A stretch of DNA of 64,000 nucleotides from Alteromonadaceae bacterium (GTDB lineage: Bacteria; Pseudomonadota; Gammaproteobacteria; Enterobacterales; Alteromonadaceae), in assembly GCA_014872785.1 (NCBI GenBank), contig WKFJ01000014.1:217422-281421 (forward strand). Reading direction: 5' to 3'. The notes under the pieces are model-generated. The model saw only the letters and a program-made list of their open reading frames with translations, ran no database searches and was not told where the DNA came from. The translations under genes were made by a program, and so were the position numbers. Of the stretch, positions 56,534 to 64,000 are shown one piece after another; the first letter of the stretch is position 1, and every line of letters starts with the position of its first letter.

Positions 56534-58078
56534 TTATAGCGGGAACTCTACATTAATACTGGTACCGGCCTTATCGTCATTATCATAAGACACTATTGCG
56601 CCTAGAGCCTCTGTGAGCAGTTTGATGGTGTTACGAGCCGTTGCCTGTTCACTGCCCATCTTACTCGCTGCTATACGTTCAAAGAAAGAAATTCGCTCTT
56701 CTACCGTAGGGTGCCAGTCGTTATTAACTTTGATTTCGATTTTGTCGTCAAAACCAAAGATATTTACTCTGACGCTAGAATTGTTCGAGGCAGTATCAAG
56801 TGCGTGTAACACCAGGTTATTGAGCAGTGCATCAAATAGGGCTTGGTCGCCCTTGAGCAGTAAACCACCACGAAAATTAGTTAGCACTTCGATAGAGTTT
56901 GCTTGAGAGATAACTGCTGCTTTCTCAATAGCTTCGCGTGCGACTAGTCCGGCATCTAAGGTGATAGTTTCTTTGCGATAACTTTGGCTTTCCAGTTTTC
57001 GAGACAAATGCAAATTGTTGATGTAGTTATCCAACATTGCTGCATACACCGCTATGCTACTGGCGGTGTTTTCAAATTCGATAGGATTAAATTTTGCTTC
57101 CAGTAATGAGTTCACTGCGCTAGTGATGTTGTTCAGTGGTTTTTTGATATCGAACTCTAATATTTTGTCGAACTCGTTGCGCATCTGTGAGTAGTCAACG
57201 GTAAGATCTACTTGTTGTCGCAGTTGGCGATTGGCAACAGTTAGCTTGAGGTGAGTTTTCACTCGCGCTAATAAAATCTGTGGGCTAATCGGCTTGGGAA
57301 TATAGTCTACCGCACCTATTTCAAGGCCTTTAACTACATCTGCATTTTGATCCATCGCCGAGATAAATATGATAGCGATATGATGCGTCTTAGGGTGGTT
57401 TTTGAGCTTACGGCACAGGCTCAACCCATCCATTTCGGGCATCATAATATCAAGCAATACCATGTCTGGAGGGGTTGCCGATAAACATATCTTAAAGGCG
57501 TTCTTGGCGCTGGTTGCGGCCTGTATTTTATAATCGGATTTTAACACCTCTGAGACCACTTTGATATTGTCTGGTACATCATCAACCACCAATATTGAGG
57601 GTCTTGATTTGGATTCACTCAGCGTTTGTACCGCTTCTTGCTGAGGATTTTCGTTATATTCTGCTTTTAATGGCGATGTGATTGCTCGGAGTAACCGTTC
57701 ACGCAATATACGCAGTGAAAAGGGTTTCACGATAAATTCCGACACCCCGGCAGTCACGGCATTTAGTACAGTTTTCTGCTCCAAGTTTGACGAAATCATG
57801 ATAATCGAAGACTTCAAACTGCGGCCTTCTTTGCGAATTTTGTTGATGATTCCTAGACCATCTACACGTGGAGGCAGGTGTTCAGTGATGATTATGTCAA
57901 ATTTTTGCACGTTAATTTGTGCGAGCGCATCATTGCTATTGCTGGCCAGAGTGATCTTCGAAAAGCCGAGTTCCTTTAACATGGATGCTATGGTGTTTCT
58001 AATATTGTCCGCCGGGTCGACAATAAGCACACTTTTCTTGGAAAATAATTCGTATTCCAATTTAGCTTGATTTGCCAT
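56534..58078 (-). CDS. Double-receiver response regulator with a degenerate kinase core
   Basis: A 514-residue cytoplasmic protein. Receiver 1 (residues ~15-130) has Glu66 where the phosphorylated Asp should be (IIITEHLPP) and lacks the usual acidic pair, though Lys118 is kept. Receiver 2 (~160-280) is intact: VVDDVPDN, phospho-acceptor Asp210 in MVLLDIMMPEMDG, and IPKPIS. The C-terminal part resembles a HisKA/HATPase core, but the H-box reads LEFDIKKPL with no His. The ATPase half keeps an N-box-like LLNNLVLHALD. It probably integrates signals through binding partners. It is divergent from the hybrid kinase at 58258. Confidence 0.82.
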   Translation of the reverse strand: MANQAKLEYELFSKKSVLIVDPADNIRNTIASMLKELGFSKITLASNSNDALAQINVQKFDIIITEHLPPRVDGLGIINKIRKEGRSLKSSIIMISSNLEQKTVLNAVTAGVSEFIVKPFSLRILRERLLRAITSPLKAEYNENPQQEAVQTLSESKSRPSILVVDDVPDNIKVVSEVLKSDYKIQAATSAKNAFKICLSATPPDMVLLDIMMPEMDGLSLCRKLKNHPKTHHIAIIFISAMDQNADVVKGLEIGAVDYIPKPISPQILLARVKTHLKLTVANRQLRQQVDLTVDYSQMRNEFDKILEFDIKKPLNNITSAVNSLLEAKFNPIEFENTASSIAVYAAMLDNYINNLHLSRKLESQSYRKETITLDAGLVAREAIEKAAVISQANSIEVLTNFRGGLLLKGDQALFDALLNNLVLHALDTASNNSSVRVNIFGFDDKIEIKVNNDWHPTVEERISFFERIAASKMGSEQATARNTIKLLTEALGAIVSYDNDDKAGTSINVEFPL

Positions 58079-58257
58079 TCTTACTCTTCTCTCGCCATTT
58101 TTTACACTTTCCTAGGCCGTCCTCACAACGTTATGTTACTCCCCGTTGCAAAGGTGGAACGTGCCACTCCACATTTTTGAAATATCTACGCTTACTTGGA
58201 TTTATTCAATAACATCCATTAGGCTATTCTGGTAAGTCGCTATTTTCCATCATTATT

Positions 58258-61200
58258 TTGAAATTTATTACAATTAATAAACAAAGTGGACGTTGCCACT
58301 GCTTAATATTACTCACCTTGTTGTTTCTCGCATGGGTTGAACAAGCTTATGCTGCCGAGATAAAAGTTGAGTCTATTTCCGAACAGGAAGGGTTAAACAG
58401 TCCACAGGTATACACCGTTGAGCGCGACGCAGATGGGTTCATTTGGTTTGGCACTGCTCAGGGCGTGCGCCGGTTTGACGGTTATTCCATGTTAGCCTTT
58501 AGTCACGATCCAGATAACAACTCAACACTTTCTAGTAACAGTGTCAGTGCAATGCACATTGACTCCCACAACTACCTTTGGGTGGGTACCTGGGGCGGAG
58601 GTTTAAATTTACTTGATCCTGACTCCGGTATGTTTAAGCGTTATCAACACAACTCGCGAGATGCGGCGACCATCAGTTCTGATCGAGTGCAGGTCATTTT
58701 TGAAAGTGTACAAGGCGAAATATGGATAGGCACTAATGGGGGGGGACTCAATTTATTTGACGAAGACACTGAACAGTTTTTTAGGTTTCCTGATATTCGG
58801 GAAAAAGGTGAGGTCGTTGGCAGCAACAGAGTGTGGGATATAGCTCAGGAGAGCACAGGCAAGTTGTGGATAGGTACCTCAGCTGGTTTGTTTCAAATGC
58901 AAACCGATAGAACCTTTGTTCGCTATGGCGATACTGAACAAGGACTTGGCCATCCGGAAGTTCGCGAGGTGTATGTTGATTCCGAAGACAGAATTTGGGT
59001 TGCAACACGAGCTAGTTTTGGCTTACTAGATAAGAAAAAAGACCAGTTCCAAGTATATCAACTGCCTAACGGCGAGCTTCCAATTATTAACGATATCACT
59101 AAAGACGGTGATTATTTGGTGCTGTCGACCTTTGCCGGGATATACAAATTTGACACAGTTAATCGCGTGTTTGTGGTCAATGCCGAGGGTGAATACGCCT
59201 ACCTAAATAACCGAGATGTTCGCGGTGTCTCCGTTGACAGTCAGGGGGTTTGGTGGGCGGCGACCCGCTATTCAGGCGTTAAAAAGGTATTTACTAAACC
59301 ACAGGCGTTTAGAGCCTATCGTGAAATTTTAGCGGATCAGAGTTTAGCTGGACTTTTTTCCCAGACAATTTCGCTAGCAGAGCGAGCTCAAGGTGGCATT
59401 TGGCTTGGTACCGGACGCAGTATTGTCGCCTTTGACGGCGAGCAATTCACATCAAAGTTAACGCAAGAGGAGTTAGAAAGCTTTGCGCGATTGCGTATCC
59501 TGGGTGTCACTCAAACAAACGATAAAGATTATTATTTAGCGACGGATAACGGCCTTTATTTTTTTGATACCAAAAATGAAACGGTGATTCGGCAAACATT
59601 GCCCTGGCTGGATAATCAAGGGCGCATTGTCTCTTGGGTAAGCATTGATCAAATGGAACGTCTTTGGATTGTGCGGCCTTCGGTGAAGAATATCGCCATC
59701 TGGGATACTCGTCGCAATCAGGTCAGTTATTTGTTGGACGGTATTGAACCTAGTTTTAGTTATGTGGACGCGCAAAACCGAATATGGATAGGAACAACGG
59801 ACGAAGGTCTTCATCTTGTTGACGGGTTAACTCTACATACACAGGTATTTAAAAACGACCCCAATAACCCATCCTCTATTAGCCACAATACGGTTACCGC
59901 GGCATTGCAGTCAAGTTCAGGAGATTTGTGGTTTGCGACGCAATCTGGATTAGATAAGTTTAACCCCGAGACTCAACAATTTACGCGCTTTCAATTTGAT
60001 GTCGGGGTTGATGGCACCATTATTCAGTCGATACTTGAAGATGAACAGGGGGTGCTCTGGCTTGGTACTACATATGGTTTAATTCGCTACGATACTAAGC
60101 AGAATAGTTTTCAGCACTTTACTCGTAAAGATGGCCTGAACAGCAATTCTTTTTTAATCCGCTCTGCCGCAAGAGGCATCGATGGGCAACTGTATTTCGG
60201 TAGTATCGACGGTGTAACGGCATTTGCGCCTGAGCAAGTATCAGTGAATTTTACACCACCGCAAATGGCGATCACTCGAATCACTGTTGATGGAAAATCA
60301 CATGTCTCTGTACCGGGAGTTATTACGCTTGATGCAGATTATCGCTCCTTGGAGATTGAGTTTGCGGCAATGGACTTTTTTTCAAGTCGAAACAACCGTT
60401 ATCGCACCCGTATTATTGGGTACTCTGACGATTGGAGTGATGCTAGTGAAATTAACAGAGTTAATATCGGGCGACTACCTCCAGACACGTATCGCTTTCA
60501 AGTAGTGGCAAGCAATAACCATGGTATTTGGAATAACGACGCATTAGCCCTTGAAATTATTGTAAAACCTCATTGGTATCAAACGTGGTGGTTTAGTTTG
60601 TCGGCACCGCTGATTGTTTTGCTTGTCTTATACCGAATTTTTACCGGTAGGTTAGCCAAGCATCAACAACAAGAAAAGTTCCTCTCGCAACAAGTTGAAC
60701 AGCGCGCAAAAGATATTTTTGTACTTGGTGATGTAGGCAAAGACATCGCTGAAACCTTCGATATTGCTCTGGTCGCAAGCAAAATTCACGAACGAATGGC
60801 AAGTAGCCTGGAAGCAGATGTGTTCGCTATTGGCCTTAAAGATCCGGCAAGCGGTGAAGTAGATTTTGTGCTTGAATCCTACAGCGCGGTAGTCGATGCC
60901 AAAGATGCTGCAACTACCGAGCAACTCACCATGCAAAACCCAATGGTGAAACATTGTATGGAGTTCGGTGAAGAAGTGGTGATTACCCAAGAAATGGATT
61001 GGTATAAGTATATCGAACAGCCCACTGAGCTTACTCATCAATTGCAAATGCAATCAATTGTTTGTATGCCGCTGATTGCGGGGGAAGAGTGTATCGGGGT
61101 TATCACTGTGCAAAGCCAGAACCCCGATGCTTTCCACTTTTCAATGCTGAATGTTCTACGCATTGTCGCGAGCCAGTCGGCATTGGCATTTGCCAACTGT

Positions 61201-63855
61201 CTGTCTTACGCGGAGTTAGCCGATGCTGAGGAGCGTTTGGAACTCGCTATTCAAGGCGCAAATGCCGGTACCTGGGAAAACAACTTTGATACGAACAAGG
61301 TGGTCACCAGTGATATTTGGGCAAACATGCTTGGCTACACCAATCCAGAGCTTTTCCGTTTATTCAGCGATGGTCCCAATCGGTTTATTCATCTCATTCA
61401 TCCGGAAGATATCGATACCACCACAGAGTTGCTTCGACGCCATATCAAAGGTGAAACGGATGTGTTTCGTGCCCAGTTTAGAATGCGCACCGCGCAAGGC
61501 AATTGGAAATGGATACTCAGTATCGGGAAAAAAGCGGTACCGACTGAGAGTAATCCACATCGAAGAATGTTTGGTATACACCTGGACATTACTGAGACGA
61601 AAGAGCTTGAAGCCAAAATATTAGAAGCAAAACAACAGGCTGAGAGTGCGGCTCAGGCCAAGTCCGATTTTCTTTCTAATATGTCTCATGAAATCAGAAC
61701 CCCGATGAACGCGATTTTAGGGATGAGTCATTTGGCGTTAACAACAGAGCTCACACCGAAACAACGCAATTACATAGGTAAGGTTTACCGCAGTGCAGAG
61801 TCGTTGCTTGGCATCATTAACGATATCCTCGATTTCTCAAAAATTGAAGCGGGCAAGCTAGATGTAGAATCCATAGAGTTCAACATTAACGATGTGTTTA
61901 ATCATCTGACACAAGTATTAGAGCTGAAGATCCAGCAAAAAGCGTTAGATCTTTATTTTGTTGTCGACAAGGATGTGCCTGAGCATATGCGCGGTGACCC
62001 GCTTCGCTTGGGACAAGTCTTGCTCAACTTGTGTAGTAATGCCGTGAAATTTAGTCACAAAAACGGTGAAATTATTGTTCGCTTACAAAAAGAAGTCGAC
62101 GATGGTGACAATCTTCGCTTGTTATTTACCGTGCAAGACTTCGGTATCGGAATGTCACCTGAGCAAGTCTCCAAACTGTTTTCGTCATTTAGCCAAGCGG
62201 ATACCTCAACCACGAGAGAATACGGTGGAACAGGTCTTGGGCTAACAATATCCAGAAATTTGGCCGAGTTAATGGGGGGCGATATTTGGGTAGAAAGCGA
62301 ACAAGGACAAGGCAGTGAATTCCACTTTAATATTGTGGTGCAATATGCAGACATGCGTACGCCGGTTGTAGCAAGGCCTGCAGATATAACCAAGAATCTC
62401 AATGTCATCCTTATTGATGACAATGATACTGCCAGAGAAATTCTTCAGAATCAGTTGATACTGTGTCGCTATGATGTCACAGGTTGTGATTCAGGCGCGA
62501 TGGCGCTGGATATATTGGAAAAACGACCTAAAGACCAGCCTGTCGACCTTATCTTTTTGGATTGGCATATGCCCAATATGAATGGTGTTGAGACTGCAAA
62601 AAGAATTAGAGCGATGGATATTCAGCAACCCAAAATCATCATGATCACAGGGTACAATGAATCTGATTTGCAATTGGAAATCCGTGGCCTCGATATTAGC
62701 TGCACTCTCACCAAACCCATAACTCCTTCTGCGCTTTACAGCAGTATAGTCAAAGCGATGGGAGAAGTTGAAAGTGAACTCGACCAGGAAGAAAGCAGCG
62801 AAAAAGTTGAACTCGCAAAGGCTAAATTGAGCGGCGCGAATATCTTGCTGGCGGAAGACAATGAGATGAATCAGGAGCTAGTTACCGATTTACTCGAGAT
62901 GGCAAATATATCTGTCACAATTGCTGAAAATGGCGAAGAAGCAATAGCGCTACTCAATGAACGTGAGTTTGATGGTGTGCTTATGGATTGTCAGATGCCG
63001 GTGATGGATGGCTATTCAGCAACCCGTAAAATAAGAGTCGATGAACGCTTTTCCAAATTGCCCATTGTCGCGATGACCGCTAATGCTATGGCTGGTGATA
63101 AAGAAAAAGCCATCGCCGCGGGAATGAATGATCACATTGCGAAACCGGTCAAGGTGTCCACTATGTTCGAAGTGATGTCAAAGTGGATATCGCCAAGTCA
63201 GCCTCAAGAACTGCCTGCGAGTAAAGTTAAGAGCAGTTCGCTAAGTGTTAATGCCCAACACTTTCCTTCTATTAAAGGAGTCGACACAGATGCCGGACTG
63301 GGCACTTGTCAAAACAACCCTAAACTCTATAAAAAGCTGCTAAAACGCTTTACTGAAACAGAAGTATTGTTTGAGGCAAAAATTAATGACGCTTTCGCAG
63401 AAAACGATTATGAAAAAGCGGCAATGCTGGCACACACCTTAAAAGGTAACGCGGGGAATATTGGTGCACACACGCTGCAACATATGGCAGGGAGCCTCGA
63501 ACAAGCTTGTAAAAACAAGGCAGAAGATGCCCAGGATAGCGTTGCTGATATTAATGACGAAATAGTCCAGTTAGTGGTAAATATCAAAGCTGCTTTACCT
63601 GAGCAGGAAGATACTCAAGAAATCGAAAAAATACAGGTGTCGCCAGAGCAACTATTGCAGAATATCGATGAGATAATGTCTTTACTTGCTGAGTTCGATA
63701 CCAGTGCGGAGGAAAAACTCGAGTTATTGGCCACTCAACTACACAACCCTGAATTGACTCAATTGGTGCAAGAAGCTATTAAAGCTATGGATGAATTTGA
63801 CTTCGACGCGGCAAAAGAGGCGATTGAAAAGGTGCAAACGGCGTTGAGTGATTAA
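58258..63855 (+). CDS. Hybrid sensor histidine kinase with periplasmic propeller
   Basis: A 1865-residue protein. A signal peptide (LILLTLLFLAWVEQAYA) is followed by two-component propeller repeats (~40-690; for example IWFGTAQGVRRFDGYS and LWVGTWGGGLNLLDP) and a Y_Y_Y domain. A membrane segment lies near 778-797. Inside the cell come GAF (~820-985), PAS/PAC (~1000-1120), HisKA with His1144 (NMSHEIRTPM) and HATPase (GGTGLGL near 1322). Two receivers (Asp1435 and Asp1577) and a C-terminal HPt (His1726 in AHTLKGNAG) complete the phosphorelay. It senses a periplasmic ligand, possibly a carbohydrate. The start is a TTG with no strong binding site; the preceding gap holds the divergent promoters. 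Confidence 0.9.
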   Translation: MKFITINKQSGRCHCLILLTLLFLAWVEQAYAAEIKVESISEQEGLNSPQVYTVERDADGFIWFGTAQGVRRFDGYSMLAFSHDPDNNSTLSSNSVSAMHIDSHNYLWVGTWGGGLNLLDPDSGMFKRYQHNSRDAATISSDRVQVIFESVQGEIWIGTNGGGLNLFDEDTEQFFRFPDIREKGEVVGSNRVWDIAQESTGKLWIGTSAGLFQMQTDRTFVRYGDTEQGLGHPEVREVYVDSEDRIWVATRASFGLLDKKKDQFQVYQLPNGELPIINDITKDGDYLVLSTFAGIYKFDTVNRVFVVNAEGEYAYLNNRDVRGVSVDSQGVWWAATRYSGVKKVFTKPQAFRAYREILADQSLAGLFSQTISLAERAQGGIWLGTGRSIVAFDGEQFTSKLTQEELESFARLRILGVTQTNDKDYYLATDNGLYFFDTKNETVIRQTLPWLDNQGRIVSWVSIDQMERLWIVRPSVKNIAIWDTRRNQVSYLLDGIEPSFSYVDAQNRIWIGTTDEGLHLVDGLTLHTQVFKNDPNNPSSISHNTVTAALQSSSGDLWFATQSGLDKFNPETQQFTRFQFDVGVDGTIIQSILEDEQGVLWLGTTYGLIRYDTKQNSFQHFTRKDGLNSNSFLIRSAARGIDGQLYFGSIDGVTAFAPEQVSVNFTPPQMAITRITVDGKSHVSVPGVITLDADYRSLEIEFAAMDFFSSRNNRYRTRIIGYSDDWSDASEINRVNIGRLPPDTYRFQVVASNNHGIWNNDALALEIIVKPHWYQTWWFSLSAPLIVLLVLYRIFTGRLAKHQQQEKFLSQQVEQRAKDIFVLGDVGKDIAETFDIALVASKIHERMASSLEADVFAIGLKDPASGEVDFVLESYSAVVDAKDAATTEQLTMQNPMVKHCMEFGEEVVITQEMDWYKYIEQPTELTHQLQMQSIVCMPLIAGEECIGVITVQSQNPDAFHFSMLNVLRIVASQSALAFANCLSYAELADAEERLELAIQGANAGTWENNFDTNKVVTSDIWANMLGYTNPELFRLFSDGPNRFIHLIHPEDIDTTTELLRRHIKGETDVFRAQFRMRTAQGNWKWILSIGKKAVPTESNPHRRMFGIHLDITETKELEAKILEAKQQAESAAQAKSDFLSNMSHEIRTPMNAILGMSHLALTTELTPKQRNYIGKVYRSAESLLGIINDILDFSKIEAGKLDVESIEFNINDVFNHLTQVLELKIQQKALDLYFVVDKDVPEHMRGDPLRLGQVLLNLCSNAVKFSHKNGEIIVRLQKEVDDGDNLRLLFTVQDFGIGMSPEQVSKLFSSFSQADTSTTREYGGTGLGLTISRNLAELMGGDIWVESEQGQGSEFHFNIVVQYADMRTPVVARPADITKNLNVILIDDNDTAREILQNQLILCRYDVTGCDSGAMALDILEKRPKDQPVDLIFLDWHMPNMNGVETAKRIRAMDIQQPKIIMITGYNESDLQLEIRGLDISCTLTKPITPSALYSSIVKAMGEVESELDQEESSEKVELAKAKLSGANILLAEDNEMNQELVTDLLEMANISVTIAENGEEAIALLNEREFDGVLMDCQMPVMDGYSATRKIRVDERFSKLPIVAMTANAMAGDKEKAIAAGMNDHIAKPVKVSTMFEVMSKWISPSQPQELPASKVKSSSLSVNAQHFPSIKGVDTDAGLGTCQNNPKLYKKLLKRFTETEVLFEAKINDAFAENDYEKAAMLAHTLKGNAGNIGAHTLQHMAGSLEQACKNKAEDAQDSVADINDEIVQLVVNIKAALPEQEDTQEIEKIQVSPEQLLQNIDEIMSLLAEFDTSAEEKLELLATQLHNPELTQLVQEAIKAMDEFDFDAAKEAIEKVQTALSD

Positions 63856-64000
63856 GGAAGTAGACCGGTCATTGGTTTATATACCCGAAATACCTCAAGG
63901 CGCTTGCTTCAGAGCTATCACGGCGCTTTCAGTACAAGGCACACTTGAGAAGGAATGTGGTTACCTTTCAAGCAATTGTAACGCAGTAATGGAAGCGCTG
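63856..64000. other. Unassigned sequence at the right edge
   Basis: No gene can be assigned in these 145 bp. A minus-strand frame open from the edge to about 63920 (ALPLLRYNCLKGNHIP...) could be the end of a gene or a dispersed repeat. The plus strand has no start with a ribosome binding site. Confidence 0.3.

Overview
This looks like a chromosomal segment of a marine gammaproteobacterium, most likely from the Alteromonadales. The evidence is the murJ/ribF-ileS-lspA-fkpB-ispH cluster, a pilVWXY1E minor-pilin cluster, and an initiator-tRNA-rimP-nusA-infB-rbfA-truB-rpsO operon, all closely resembling their E. coli counterparts. They sit among many small exported proteins, serine hydrolases and metal-dependent hydrolases. 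Genus is not resolved from sequence alone. There is no rRNA, CRISPR array, prophage or complete insertion sequence.

Layout. 1-8 kb is accessory: an edge-truncated esterase, small exported proteins, a HAD phosphatase, a TolB-like propeller protein, an S41 peptidase, and a DUF4238 gene followed by an integron-type attC site and a tiny membrane protein. 8-13 kb holds exported proteins (one DUF3299), a siderophore-interacting reductase behind a Fur-like box, a VOC protein, a DUF4440 protein and an acyltransferase. 13-17 kb is an AraC regulator divergent from a two-subunit molybdenum hydroxylase. 17-25 kb is a string of single genes: a secreted methyltransferase-like protein, an M24 peptidase, a pirin, two alpha/beta hydrolases, a LytTR regulator and a crotonase. 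It also contains a 266-bp MITE-like element and a regular array of four palindromes. 24.7-26.7 kb carries a ParA-type ATPase with a small partner and an outer-membrane beta-barrel. 27.0-31.3 kb is an array of about six integron gene cassettes with attC-like hairpins and no integrase in the window (a CALIN).

31-41 kb carries the EF-hand protein, murJ (lipid II flippase), an amidohydrolase inserted on the opposite strand, then ribF, ileS, lspA, fkpB and ispH as one operon. 41-48 kb is the type IV pilus minor pilin/PilY1 operon, followed by an nrtS-like gene and a convergent fimT-like gene. 49-56.5 kb holds glnB, tRNA-fMet and the translation/transcription operon ending in rpsO, with no pnp after it. 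56.5-63.9 kb is a divergent signalling pair: a double-receiver protein with a decayed kinase core, and a 1865-residue periplasmic-propeller hybrid histidine kinase.

The most unusual items are the integrase-less cassette array (including one apparently frameshifted cassette gene and repeated use of TTG/GTG starts), the 23-bp-periodic palindromes before the pirin gene, the MITE, the PilY1 whose von Willebrand domain is split by two related inserted modules, and the response regulator whose first receiver has Glu at the phosphorylation site.
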